From Pseudomonas brassicacearum (lineage in GTDB: Bacteria; Pseudomonadota; Gammaproteobacteria; Pseudomonadales; Pseudomonadaceae): a DNA stretch of 64,000 nucleotides. Shown here in pieces: positions 42,228 to 51,415 of this stretch (within the stretch, counting starts at the first letter, position 1; each line of letters starts with the position of its first letter). The DNA lies in NCBI RefSeq assembly GCF_003732225.1, contig NZ_MOBJ01000010.1, positions 62,001-126,000 of the forward strand. The letters are read 5' to 3'. Below the pieces are notes generated by a model. That model worked only from the letters and a program-made list of their open reading frames with translations, was not told the origin of the DNA and did not search any database. A program made the translations under genes and the position numbers.

Positions 42228-43532
42228 ATGCGCGTTCTGGTCTTGGGTAGCGGCGTCATTGGTACCGCCAGTGCCTATTATCTGGCTCGGGCCGGCTTTG
42301 AAGTAACGGTCGTCGACCGTCAACCGGCTGCTGCCATGGAAACCAGTTTCGCCAACGCCGGGCAAGTCTCGCCGGGCTATGCCTCGCCGTGGGCCGCGCC
42401 GGGCGTGCCGCTCAAAGCCATCAAATGGCTGCTGCAGCGCCACGCACCGCTGGCGATCAAGGCCACCGCTGATATCGACCAATACCTGTGGATGGCGCAG
42501 ATGCTGCGCAACTGCACCGCCAGCCGTTATGCGGTGAACAAAGAGCGCATGGTCCGCCTGTCCGAGTACAGCCGTGACTGCCTCGATGAACTGCGTGCTG
42601 AAACCGGCATTGCCTATGAAGGCCGCAGCCTGGGGACTACTCAACTGTTCCGAACTCAGGCGCAGCTGGATGGCGCGGCAAAAGACATCGCCGTCCTGCA
42701 AGAGTCCGGCGTGCCCTTTGAACTGCTCGACCGCGCCGGCATTGCCCGCGTCGAACCAGCGCTGGCCAGTGTTACCGATATCCTCGCCGGCGCCCTGCGC
42801 CTGCCGAACGACCAGACTGGCGACTGCCAGATCTTCACCACGCGCCTGGCCGAAATGGCCGTGAAACTGGGCGTGGAATTCCGCTTTGGCCAGGACATTC
42901 AGCGCCTCGACTACGCCGGTGACCGGATCAACGGCGTGTGGATCGACGGCAAGCTGGAAACCGCTGACCGTTACGTATTGGCGCTCGGCAGCTACTCGCC
43001 GCAGTTGCTCAAGCCGCTGGGCATCAAGGCCCCGGTGTATCCGCTCAAGGGCTACTCGCTGACCGTGCCGATCACCAATCCGGCGATGGCCCCGACGTCG
43101 ACTATTCTCGATGAAACCTACAAGGTTGCGATTACCCGTTTCGACAACCGCATTCGTGTCGGCGGCATGGCTGAGATCGCCGGTTTTGACCTGTCGCTGA
43201 ACCCGCGTCGGCGCGAAACGCTGGAGATGATCGTCAACGATCTTTATCCTCAGGGCGGCGACCTGGCCCAGGCGAGTTTCTGGACCGGTCTGCGTCCGAC
43301 CACGCCGGACGGCACGCCGATTGTCGGCGCCACACCGTTCAAGAACCTGTTCCTGAACACCGGTCACGGCACACTCGGCTGGACGATGGCGTGCGGCTCC
43401 GGTCGCTTGCTGGCTGACCTGATGGCGAAGAAAGCGCCGCAGATCAGTGCCGAAGGCCTCGATATTTCCCGTTATGACAAGACCAATCAGGAGTCCGCAA
43501 AAAATGTCAATCCAGCGCCAGCTCACCAATGA
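42228..43532 (+). CDS. dadA: D-amino acid dehydrogenase small subunit
   Basis: 434 residues from ATG 42228, with AGGGA seven bases upstream; two earlier in-frame ATGs have no such site. FAD dinucleotide motif VLVLGSGVIGTASAYYLARA at residues 3-22, ANAGQVSPGYASPWAAPG, and the C-terminal FLNTGHGTLGWTMACGSGR. It oxidises D-alanine and other D-amino acids to keto acids, passing electrons to the respiratory chain. Expected to be induced by DadR. The next gene starts inside its 3' end. Confidence 0.97.
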   Translation: MRVLVLGSGVIGTASAYYLARAGFEVTVVDRQPAAAMETSFANAGQVSPGYASPWAAPGVPLKAIKWLLQRHAPLAIKATADIDQYLWMAQMLRNCTASRYAVNKERMVRLSEYSRDCLDELRAETGIAYEGRSLGTTQLFRTQAQLDGAAKDIAVLQESGVPFELLDRAGIARVEPALASVTDILAGALRLPNDQTGDCQIFTTRLAEMAVKLGVEFRFGQDIQRLDYAGDRINGVWIDGKLETADRYVLALGSYSPQLLKPLGIKAPVYPLKGYSLTVPITNPAMAPTSTILDETYKVAITRFDNRIRVGGMAEIAGFDLSLNPRRRETLEMIVNDLYPQGGDLAQASFWTGLRPTTPDGTPIVGATPFKNLFLNTGHGTLGWTMACGSGRLLADLMAKKAPQISAEGLDISRYDKTNQESAKNVNPAPAHQ

Positions 43533-43857
43533 GCGCATGAGCCAGATCGTTGTCCACAACGGTACCGTGTATCTGGCAGGGCAAGTCGGCGACGATATGA
43601 GTGCCGGGATTGAACAGCAGACCCGTGAAACCCTCGCCAACATCGAGCGCTTGCTGGATCTGGCCGGTACCGACAAAACCAGGTTGCTGTCGGTGACGAT
43701 TTACCTGAAAGACATTGATGCCCATTTCGAGGGTATGAACAGTGTCTGGGACACTTGGCTGCCAAAGAACGTCGCGCCAGCCCGTGCGACGGTTGAAGCC
43801 AAACTGTGCGAACCGGAAATCCTGGTTGAGCTGTCGGTAGTGGCTGCTCTGCCGTAG
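43504..43857 (+). CDS. Rid family protein of the dad operon
   Basis: 117 residues from ATG 43504, overlapping the end of dadA by 29 bases. Rid signature VVHNGTVYLAGQVGDD near the start and VAPARATVEAKLCEPEILVE at the end, where the Arg would contact the substrate. Rid proteins hydrolyse imines; a product of DadA is the imino acid, so the placement is logical. It is diverged from the RidA at 17633 and likely another Rid subgroup. Confidence 0.88.
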   Translation: MSIQRQLTNERMSQIVVHNGTVYLAGQVGDDMSAGIEQQTRETLANIERLLDLAGTDKTRLLSVTIYLKDIDAHFEGMNSVWDTWLPKNVAPARATVEAKLCEPEILVELSVVAALP

Positions 43858-43959
43858 GGTCTGTTTAAGCAAAGATCCCTCTCCCGGCGCTACTGGCGGT
43901 TCACGCCACTGGTCAGCGCCGGTTTTTTCTTCCCCATGACCGCCTAGAAGTCTGCCGCC

Positions 43960-45033
43960 ATGCGTCCTGCCCGTGCCCTGATCGATCTTCAAGCCCTGCG
44001 TCATAACTACCAACTGGCCCGAGAAGTCTCGGGGGCTCGCGCCCTCGCGGTGATCAAGGCCGATGCCTATGGTCATGGCGCGGTGCGTTGTGCCCAGGCC
44101 CTGGAGGCTGAGGCGGACGGTTTTGCCGTAGCCTGCATCGAAGAAGCTTTGGAGCTGCGCGCCGCCGGCATTCGTGCGCCGGTCCTGCTACTCGAAGGCT
44201 TTTTCGAAGCCGATGAGCTATCGCTGATCGTTGAGCATGACTTCTGGTGCGTGGTGCATTCGCTGTGGCAGCTCGAAGCCATCGAGAAAGCCGCGTTGAG
44301 CAAGCCAATCACGGTCTGGCTCAAGCTTGATTCGGGCATGCACCGGGTCGGCCTGCATCCAGCAGATTATCAGGCGGCCTACCAACGTCTGCTGGCCAGC
44401 GGCAAAGTTTCGAAGATCGTGCTGATGAGCCACTTTGCGCGTGCCGATGAGCTGCATAGCAGTAGCGCGGCGGAGCAGGTTGCGGTGTTTGAAGCGGCGC
44501 GTCAGGGCTTGTCGGCACAGGTCAGCTTGCGTAACTCGCCAGCGGTGCTGGGCTGGCCGCAGGTGCCGAGCGATTGGGTGCGCCCGGGCATCATGCTCTA
44601 TGGTGCGACACCTTTTGAAGAAGCCAACGCTGTGGCCGCGCGCTTGCAACCGGTGATGACCCTGGAATCGAAAGTCATCAGCGTGCGCGAATTGCCGGCC
44701 GGTGAGCCGGTAGGCTACGGTGCCAAGTTCATCACCCAAAAGCCGATGCGCATCGGCGTGGTCGCTATGGGCTATGCCGACGGTTATCCGCGTCAGGCAC
44801 CTACCGGCACACCGGTGTTGGTGGCCGGGCAGCGCAGCCAGCTGCTGGGACGAGTGTCGATGGACATGCTCTGTATCGATTTGACCGACGTACCGCAGGC
44901 CGGCCTCGGTTCTACCGTCGAATTGTGGGGTAAAAACATCCTGGCCAGCGACGTAGCCATGGCTGCCGGGACCATTCCCTACCAGATATTCTGCAACCTG
45001 CGTCGCGTGCCACGGCTCTATTCCGGGAGCTGA
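43960..45033 (+). CDS. dadX: Catabolic alanine racemase
   Basis: 357 residues. PLP Lys in ALAVIKADAYGHGA (residues about 29-42); the catalytic Tyr region is GYGAKFITQKPMRIGVVAMG; SMDMLCIDLTD is conserved. It converts L-alanine to the D form used by DadA. Third gene of dadA-rid-dadX, regulated by DadR. Confidence 0.97.
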   Translation: MRPARALIDLQALRHNYQLAREVSGARALAVIKADAYGHGAVRCAQALEAEADGFAVACIEEALELRAAGIRAPVLLLEGFFEADELSLIVEHDFWCVVHSLWQLEAIEKAALSKPITVWLKLDSGMHRVGLHPADYQAAYQRLLASGKVSKIVLMSHFARADELHSSSAAEQVAVFEAARQGLSAQVSLRNSPAVLGWPQVPSDWVRPGIMLYGATPFEEANAVAARLQPVMTLESKVISVRELPAGEPVGYGAKFITQKPMRIGVVAMGYADGYPRQAPTGTPVLVAGQRSQLLGRVSMDMLCIDLTDVPQAGLGSTVELWGKNILASDVAMAAGTIPYQIFCNLRRVPRLYSGS

Positions 45034-45161
45034 GGCTGGCGGTCGATACCAGAAGTCAGCTTTGCTGAACGGGATTCAGACCCAAGTGTTGTAAATACTG
45101 AACGCTGTCGCCATGATAACGCTCACTATCCACACAATCTGAATCCTGGGAGGCTAATGCA

Positions 45162-45710
45162 TTGGACGTCGGTGAACGACTGCAATCGATCCGTAAACTG
45201 AAAGGTCTATCCCAGCGAGAGCTCGCCAAGCGGGCAGGCGTTACCAATAGCACCATTTCGATGATCGAGAAAAACAGCGTCAGCCCCTCGATCAGTTCGC
45301 TGAGGAAGGTACTTGGCGGCATCCCCATGTCCATGGTCGAGTTCTTTTCCGAAGAAATTCTCCAGGAAAAACCGACGCAGATCGTCTACAAAGCCAACGA
45401 GCTGATCGATATCTCCGATGGTGCCGTGACCATGAAACTGGTCGGCAAGGCGCATCCGAGCCGTGCTATCGCGTTCCTCAACGAGATCTACCCGCCTGGC
45501 GCCGATACCGGTGAAGAGATGCTCACCCATGAGGGCGAGGAAACCGGGATTCTGCTCGAAGGTCGGCTGGAACTGGTGGTCGGGCTTGAAACATTCGTGC
45601 TCGAGGCCGGTGACAGCTACTATTTCGAAAGCACCAAACCGCACCGTTTCCGAAATCCGTTCGATGCGCCAGCGCGACTAATCAGCGCAGCAACACCGGC
45701 GAATTTCTAA
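45162..45710 (+). CDS. puuR: PuuR-type transcriptional regulator (XRE HTH + cupin)
   Basis: 182 residues from TTG 45162 (LDVGERLQSIRKLKGLSQRE as decoded, with Met at start). HTH residues 5-60 (LAKRAGVTNSTISMIEKNSV), C-terminal cupin (HEGEETGILLEGRLELVVGL, AGDSYYFESTKPHRFRNPFD). E. coli PuuR represses putrescine degradation genes and is released by putrescine. The nearby PuuB- and PuuC-like genes are probable targets. An upstream ATG is absent and GGGAGG precedes the TTG. Confidence 0.88.
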   Translation: MDVGERLQSIRKLKGLSQRELAKRAGVTNSTISMIEKNSVSPSISSLRKVLGGIPMSMVEFFSEEILQEKPTQIVYKANELIDISDGAVTMKLVGKAHPSRAIAFLNEIYPPGADTGEEMLTHEGEETGILLEGRLELVVGLETFVLEAGDSYYFESTKPHRFRNPFDAPARLISAATPANF

Positions 45711-45880
45711 GAAAAGCGGCGTCCGGCAAGGTTTTGCGAGTCGCCCAAGCTGCATTTCGCCACGACTTAATACCCCTTGGACTTTAGGGTTGTTTCAGTG
45801 TGGCGGGCTAACCGCTATACTTGCGCCCGCCTGCGAAACCGTGGCCGTGGGCGTGACTAGCCACCATTGAGGGTGTACGC

Positions 45881-46309
45881 GTGAACCTAATTATGAAAAT
45901 GCTGGCCGCACCAGCAACCGTATTGGCCCTTTGGGCAGTCAGCGCTCAAGCGTCGACCACTGACGACATCGCCAAGCGCCTTGAGCCCGTCGGCCAGGTC
46001 TGTGTACAAGGTCAAGAGTGCAAGGGGATGGAAGTCGCCGCTTCGGTAGGCGGCGGTGCAGCGAAAACCCCCGATGAAATCATTGCCAAACATTGCAATG
46101 CTTGCCATGGCACTGGTCTGCTGGGCGCACCGAAAATCGGTGATGCTGCAGACTGGAAAAAACGCGCCGACAAAGAAGGCGGCACTGCTGCTGGCCTGGC
46201 GAAAGTAGCGTTGACAGGTCTCAACGCGATGCCGCCAAAAGGCACGTGCAGCGACTGCGAAGTGAAAGACCTTGAAGGCGCCATCCAGAAGATGTCCGGC
46301 CTGAAATAA
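45881..46309 (+). CDS. Cytochrome c5 family protein
   Basis: 142 residues from GTG 45881, which has GAGGGT upstream; ATG 45893 has none. Signal peptide ends near VSAQASTT, and the haem site is HCNACHGTGLLGAPKIGDAA with the axial Met in GLNAMPPKGTC; the later Cys pair CSDC is the disulphide of c5-type cytochromes. A periplasmic electron carrier. A -10-like TATACT lies at 45816-45821. Confidence 0.92.
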   Translation: MNLIMKMLAAPATVLALWAVSAQASTTDDIAKRLEPVGQVCVQGQECKGMEVAASVGGGAAKTPDEIIAKHCNACHGTGLLGAPKIGDAADWKKRADKEGGTAAGLAKVALTGLNAMPPKGTCSDCEVKDLEGAIQKMSGLK

Positions 46310-46324
46310 GCCCCCTCTTCAGCG

Positions 46325-46351
46325 AAAAAGCCGCTTGTTAGCGGCTTTTTT
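46325..46351 (+). terminator. Terminator of the cytochrome c5 gene
   Basis: AAAAAGCCGCT-TGTT-AGCGGCTTTTTTG: short GC-rich stem with T-run, 15 bases after the stop. Confidence 0.92.
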
Positions 46352-46443
46352 GTGCCTGAGATTTGAGCGCAAGACTGGTCATGACGATCAGGACGCGGCA
46401 AGCTCGGACCCACCTCAATTCATGGACAGGTCGGGAGGGTCTG

Positions 46444-48366
46444 ATGGTGCAGTCGGTATCAATCGAACAGGCAGTCGATGACGTGCTCGCACGTTTGCCT
46501 GCGCATATTCACCTCGGCCTGCCGCTGGGGCTGGGCAAACCCAACCGTTTCGTCAACGCGCTCTATCAGCGCATTGCCCAACTGCCCGAGCGGCAGTTGA
46601 CGGTGTACACCGCGTTGAGTCTTGGACGTCCGGAATTGGGCGACGGTTTGCAGCGGCGCTTTCTGGAACCCTTCATCGAGCGAGTGTTTGGCGACTATCC
46701 CGAGCTGGATTTTCTCGCTGACCTGCACCGTGACAGCCTCCCGCCGAACATTCGCATCGAACAGTTCTTCATGCAGCCTGGCAGCTTGCTGCACAGCGCC
46801 TCGGCGCAGCAGGACTACGTCAGCAGCAACTACAGCCACGCCGCCCGCGACATCAACGCCGCCGGGTTGAACCTGGTGGCGCAATTGGTGGCCCATGACC
46901 TGCAGCAGCCTGATCGGCTGAGCCTGAGCTGCAACCCGGACATCACCCTCGACCTGTTGCCGATGATCGCCAAGCGTCGCGCTGCCGGAGAAACCATTCT
47001 GCTGCTCGGCCAGGTTCACCGGGATCTGCCGTACATGCCGGGAGACTCGGAAGTCGAGCGCGAGGCGTTCGATCTGCTGATCGACGAGGAGGAGGGCAGC
47101 ACGCTGTTTTCCACACCGAACATGCCGGTGGGCGTTCAGGATCACTTCATCGGCCTGCACGCCAGTACTCTGGTGCGGGACGGCGGAACCCTGCAAATCG
47201 GCATCGGTGCCATGGGCGACGCACTGACCGCCGCGCTTTTGGCCCGGCAGGCGGATAACGACGGTTATCGTGCACTGCTGACGGACCTTGATGCGCATTA
47301 CTGGACGCCACTGATCAGCCGTGAAGGCGGCGTGGAGCCCTTCGCCAAGGGGCTTTATGGTTGCAGCGAGATGTTCGTCAACGGTCTGCTGGCGTTGTCC
47401 GACGCCGGAATCGTGCGGCGTAAGGTTTATCCGAGCGTCGCCCTGCAACAGCAAGCCAATGCCGGCACTCTGGATGAGTCGGCTCAGGTAGGCGGCATCT
47501 CGATACACGGCGGATTTTTCCTCGGACCGCGCAGCTTTTATCAGCGGTTGCGGGATTTACCCCACAGCAAGCTCGCAGAATTCGACATGACCGCCATCAG
47601 CTACATCAACGAGCTGTACGGTCATGAAGAACTCAAACGCTTGCAGCGTCTGGATGCACGTTTCATCAACAGCGCCTTCACCATGACCTTGCTCGGCGCT
47701 GGCGTGGCGGATCAGCTGGAGGACGGGCGGGTGCTCAGCGGTGTCGGCGGGCAATACAACTTCGTCGTCCAGGGCCACGCGCTGGAAGGTGCACGCTCGA
47801 TTCTGATCCTGCGCAGCTGGCGTGAGTCGGGCGGTGAAGTGAGCTCGAACATGGTCTGGGCGTATGGCCACTGCACGATTCCACGGCACTTGCGCGACAT
47901 TGTGATCACCGAATATGGCATTGCCGATTTGCGCGGCAAGACCGACGCGAAGGTGATCGAAGCGCTGCTCAACATCAGCGATTCACGCTTCCAGCCAGGC
48001 TTGATCGACCTGGCGCAGAAGGCCGGCAAGCTGCCGAAGGATTTTCGCCTCGATCCGCGTTTCACCGACAACAGCCCACAGCGCTTGCAGGCGATTGCCG
48101 CACGGCACCCTCGATTGTTTCCGGAGTATCCGTTGGGCAGTGATTTCAGCAGCGAAGAGCGGGATTTGCTGCGGGCGCTGAACTGGCTCAAGAGCAAGTT
48201 CAAACTCACCGAGATTCTGGAGCTGGGCAAAGCCGCACTGGATGCGCCGGAGCCGTCGGAGTATCCGGCTCACCTGGAGCGAATGCAGCTGACGAAGCCG
48301 GAAGGCTTGAAGGAGGATGTGTATCAGCGGTTGTTGCTGGCAGGCCTGAAGGCCACCGCGCAGTAA
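46444..48366 (+). CDS. Acetyl-CoA hydrolase/transferase family protein
   Basis: 640 residues from ATG 46444, with GGGAGG seven bases upstream. The C-terminal half has the class I CoA-transferase signatures: GGISIHGGFFLGPRSFYQRL, GGQYNFVVQGHALEGARSIL and TIPRHLRDIVITEYGIADLR. Family enzymes hydrolyse acyl-CoA or swap CoA between acids (acetate, succinate). It is about 100 residues longer than classical members such as Cat1. The acyl substrate cannot be inferred. Confidence 0.85.
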   Translation: MVQSVSIEQAVDDVLARLPAHIHLGLPLGLGKPNRFVNALYQRIAQLPERQLTVYTALSLGRPELGDGLQRRFLEPFIERVFGDYPELDFLADLHRDSLPPNIRIEQFFMQPGSLLHSASAQQDYVSSNYSHAARDINAAGLNLVAQLVAHDLQQPDRLSLSCNPDITLDLLPMIAKRRAAGETILLLGQVHRDLPYMPGDSEVEREAFDLLIDEEEGSTLFSTPNMPVGVQDHFIGLHASTLVRDGGTLQIGIGAMGDALTAALLARQADNDGYRALLTDLDAHYWTPLISREGGVEPFAKGLYGCSEMFVNGLLALSDAGIVRRKVYPSVALQQQANAGTLDESAQVGGISIHGGFFLGPRSFYQRLRDLPHSKLAEFDMTAISYINELYGHEELKRLQRLDARFINSAFTMTLLGAGVADQLEDGRVLSGVGGQYNFVVQGHALEGARSILILRSWRESGGEVSSNMVWAYGHCTIPRHLRDIVITEYGIADLRGKTDAKVIEALLNISDSRFQPGLIDLAQKAGKLPKDFRLDPRFTDNSPQRLQAIAARHPRLFPEYPLGSDFSSEERDLLRALNWLKSKFKLTEILELGKAALDAPEPSEYPAHLERMQLTKPEGLKEDVYQRLLLAGLKATAQ

Positions 48367-48384
48367 CAGTTCACACATAACAAC

Positions 48385-48474
48385 TGTGGGAGCGAGCCTG
48401 CTCGCGATGACGGCAGTCCATTCAACATCAACGTTGACTGACCCACCGCTATCGCGAGCAGGCTCGCTCCCACA
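48385..48474. repeat. REP inverted doublet
   Basis: TGTGGGAGCGAGCCTGCTCG and CTATCGCGAGCAGGCTCGCT plus CCCACA; the core has CCTGC/GCAGG in place of CTTGC/GCAAG, with both arms changed together. The spacer carries TTCAACATCAACGTTGACTG. Confidence 0.9.
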
Positions 48475-48495
48475 AGGGATAGGCGGTGTGGCGGG

Positions 48496-49068
48496 TTACT
48501 CGATAAAGGTCACGACGCCGCCGGCCAGGGATTTTACCCGGGCCAGGGATTCGACGCGGTAGCCTTGCGAGTCCAGTTCGGCGCGGCCGCCCTGGAACGA
48601 CTTCTCGATCACGATACCCAGACCTGCCACGGTGGCGCCGGCCTGTTTGATGATCGAGATCAGTGCCTGCGACGCCTTACCGTTGGCCAGGAAGTCGTCG
48701 ATGATCAGCACGCGGTCGCTGCTGGTCAGGTGACGTGGGGAAATGGCCACAGTGCTTTCGGTCTGCTTGGTGAACGAGTACACCGTCGCCGACAGCAGGT
48801 TCTCGGTCAGGGTCAGTGACTGGTGCTTGCGGGCGAAGATCACCGGCACACCCAGGTTCAGACCGGTCATGATCGCCGGCGCAATGCCCGATGCTTCGAT
48901 GGTGACGATCTTGGTGACGCCCGAGTCCTTGAACAGCGTGGCGAATTCGTCGCCGATCAGCTTCATCAATTGCGGGTCGATCTGGTGGTTCAGAAAGGCG
49001 TCGACTTTCAGGACCTGGTCGGAAAGCACGATGCCTTCTTCGCGAATTTTCTTGTGCAGTGCTTCCAT
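48496..49068 (-). CDS. xpt: Xanthine phosphoribosyltransferase
   Basis: 190 residues, as in xpt of other bacteria. PRPP motif DRVLIIDDFLANGKASQALI and the xanthine-site region VTIEASGIAPAIMTGLNLGV. It salvages xanthine to XMP. Located 73 bases downstream of the rep start on the opposite end of the same strand, no purine riboswitch noticed. Confidence 0.95.
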   Translation of the reverse strand: MEALHKKIREEGIVLSDQVLKVDAFLNHQIDPQLMKLIGDEFATLFKDSGVTKIVTIEASGIAPAIMTGLNLGVPVIFARKHQSLTLTENLLSATVYSFTKQTESTVAISPRHLTSSDRVLIIDDFLANGKASQALISIIKQAGATVAGLGIVIEKSFQGGRAELDSQGYRVESLARVKSLAGGVVTFIE

Positions 49069-49141
49069 GAAGCTTTCCTCTTTTGGCGCCTTGTGCGCCC
49101 CTAAGCTCTGTTAAAAGTATTCGGTTAAAAAATAATCGATT

Positions 49142-51151
49142 CTAGCGCTTTAACATCGCGCGGATATCCGCCAATGCGGTGTTGCCACGCACGGCTTTGA
49201 CTTCGGTCGGAGTGTCGTCGTTGCCTTCCCAGGCCAGGTCGTCCGGCGGTAACTCATCGAGGAAACGGCTCGGCGAGCAGTCGATGATTTCGCCATATTG
49301 TTTGCGCTTGGCAGCAAAGGTGAAGGCCAGGGTCTGACGTGCGCGGGTAATCCCGACGTAGGCCAATCGGCGTTCTTCTTCGATGGTGTCGGCTTCGATA
49401 CTGGAGCGGTGCGGGAGGATTTCTTCCTCCATGCCCATGATGAACACGTAGGGGAATTCCAGTCCCTTGGAGGCGTGCAAGGTCATCATCTGCACGCCTT
49501 CGGCGCCGTCTTCCTCTTCCTGCTGACGTTCGAGCATGTCGCGCAAGACCAGCTTGCCGATCGCGTCTTCGACGGTCATTTCGCCGTCTTCGTCTTTTTC
49601 CAGAGTGTTTTTCAGCGCCTCGATCAGGAACCAGACGTTACCCATGCGGTAGTCGGCGGCCTTGTCGCTGGAGCTGTTGGTGCGCAGCCAGTTTTCGTAG
49701 TCGATGTCCATGACCATGCTGCGCAGGGCAGAGATCGGGTCTTCGCCGGCGCACTGCTCACGCACGCGGTCCATGAAACGCTTGAAACGCGCCAGACGAT
49801 CGGTGAAGCGGTTGTCCAGGTGTTCGCCCAGGCCGATTTCATCGGTGGCGGCATACATCGAGATCTTGCGTTCGGTCGCGTAGTTGCCGAGCTTCTCCAG
49901 CGTGGTCGAACCGATTTCCCGGCGTGGGACGTTGATCACCCGCAGGAAGGCGTTGTCGTCATCCGGGTTCACGATCAGGCGGAAGTAGGCCATCAGGTCT
50001 TTGACTTCCTGGCGTCCGAAAAAGCTGTTGCCACCGGAAAGGCGATAAGGAACCTGGTGATGTTGCAGCTTCAGCTCAATCAGCTTGGCCTGGTAGTTAC
50101 CGCGATAGAGGATTGCGAAATCGCTGTACGGGCGGTCGGTGCGCAGGTGCAGGCTGAGGATTTCCACGGCCACGCGCTCGGCTTCGGCGTCTTCGTTGCG
50201 GCAGCGGATCACGCGGATCTCGTCGCCGTGGCCCATCTCGCTCCACAGCTGTTTTTCAAACTCGTGGGGGTTGTTCGAGATCAGCACGTTGGCGCAGCGC
50301 AGGATGCGGCTGGTGGAGCGGTAGTTTTGCTCCAGCATCACCACTTTCAAGGACGGGTAGTCGTCCTTGAGCAGCATCAGGTTTTCCGGACGCGCGCCGC
50401 GCCAGGCGTAGATCGACTGGTCGTCGTCGCCGACCACGGTGAACTGGTTGCGCGTGCCGATCAGCAATTTCACCAGCAGGTACTGGCTGGCGTTGGTGTC
50501 CTGGTATTCGTCCACCAACAGGTAGCGGACTTTGTTCTGCCACTTTTCGAGGATGTCGGCGTGTTCCTGGAACAGTTTCACCGGTAGCAGGATCAGGTCG
50601 TCGAAGTCCACCGCGTTGAACGCCTTGAGCGTGCGCTGATAGTGGGTGTAGACGATGGCGGCGGTCTGTTCCTTGGGGTTGCGCGCGTTTTCCAGGGCTT
50701 CGGGCGGCAGGATCAGGTCGTTCTTCCACGCGCCGATCATGTTCTTGATTTCGTCGACGCCGTCGTCGCCCGAGTATTCCTTTTGCATGATGTCGGTCAT
50801 CAGGGCTTTGACGTCGGCCTCGTCGAAAATCGAGAAACCGGGTTTGTAGCCCAACCGCACATGCTCCTTGCGGATGATGTTCAGCCCAAGGTTGTGGAAC
50901 GTGCACACCGTCAGGCCGCGCCCTTCGCCACCCTTGAGCAAGGTGCCGACCCGTTCCTTCATCTCGCGCGCGGCCTTGTTGGTAAAGGTCATGGCGACGA
51001 TGTACTGCGCGCGAATGCCGCAGCTCTGGATCAGGTGGGCGATCTTGCGGGTGATTACACTGGTCTTGCCGGAGCCAGCACCGGCGAGCACCAAAAGAGG
51101 GCCGCCGACGTAGCTCACGGCTTCTTGCTGCCGGGGATTGAGTCGGGACAT
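49142..51151 (-). CDS. rep: ATP-dependent DNA helicase Rep
   Basis: 669 residues, a superfamily 1A 3'-5' helicase. Motif I GGPLLVLAGAGSGKTSVITR, motif II LVDEYQDTNASQY, motif III VGDDDQSIYAWRGA, motif IV MLEQNYRSTSRIL, motif V VQMMTLHASKGLEFPYVFIM and motif VI EERRLAYVGITRARQTL are all in place. Rep clears proteins ahead of replication forks and restarts them. Distinguished from UvrD by its length and by the upstream xpt neighbourhood usual in Pseudomonas. Confidence 0.96.
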   Translation of the reverse strand: MSRLNPRQQEAVSYVGGPLLVLAGAGSGKTSVITRKIAHLIQSCGIRAQYIVAMTFTNKAAREMKERVGTLLKGGEGRGLTVCTFHNLGLNIIRKEHVRLGYKPGFSIFDEADVKALMTDIMQKEYSGDDGVDEIKNMIGAWKNDLILPPEALENARNPKEQTAAIVYTHYQRTLKAFNAVDFDDLILLPVKLFQEHADILEKWQNKVRYLLVDEYQDTNASQYLLVKLLIGTRNQFTVVGDDDQSIYAWRGARPENLMLLKDDYPSLKVVMLEQNYRSTSRILRCANVLISNNPHEFEKQLWSEMGHGDEIRVIRCRNEDAEAERVAVEILSLHLRTDRPYSDFAILYRGNYQAKLIELKLQHHQVPYRLSGGNSFFGRQEVKDLMAYFRLIVNPDDDNAFLRVINVPRREIGSTTLEKLGNYATERKISMYAATDEIGLGEHLDNRFTDRLARFKRFMDRVREQCAGEDPISALRSMVMDIDYENWLRTNSSSDKAADYRMGNVWFLIEALKNTLEKDEDGEMTVEDAIGKLVLRDMLERQQEEEDGAEGVQMMTLHASKGLEFPYVFIMGMEEEILPHRSSIEADTIEEERRLAYVGITRARQTLAFTFAAKRKQYGEIIDCSPSRFLDELPPDDLAWEGNDDTPTEVKAVRGNTALADIRAMLKR

Positions 51152-51332
51152 GACGGAAAAGGGAGTCGTTTGCGAAAAGGGCGGGCATTTTAACAGGATG
51201 CACAGATTCTGCCCCTCTCTCCGACTTGTGACGTACCACGCTATCTAAATTTGCCGGTTTTGTTACTTTCCCGCAGGATGCGCGCTGAATTGGCGACTAA
51301 TGTTCAATTCACAGCGGTACAAAAGAGTGTTT

Positions 51333-51351
51333 GATAATCAATATCATTGGC
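51333..51351. promoter_or_regulatory. Predicted Fur box upstream of the GGDEF/EAL gene
   Basis: TGATAATCAATATCA (51332-51346) differs at only one of the 14 paired positions from the 7-1-7 Fur model TGATAATNATTATCA. It lies about 70 bases before the TTG start of the c-di-GMP gene and 180 bases from rep, so control of the c-di-GMP gene is more likely. Confidence 0.55.
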
Positions 51352-51415
51352 CGTTGTTTATCTGCGCGTCATAATGCCCGCCGCCAACATCTTTTGCAGA
51401 GTCTAGGGAGCTAGC

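Noticed and set aside
41583..43676. A 697-codon open frame on the minus strand across dadR and antisense to dadA
   Set aside because: The DadR start at 42071 fits family length and ribosome site; the rest is a by-product of the GC-rich dadA codon pattern, with no protein-like content.
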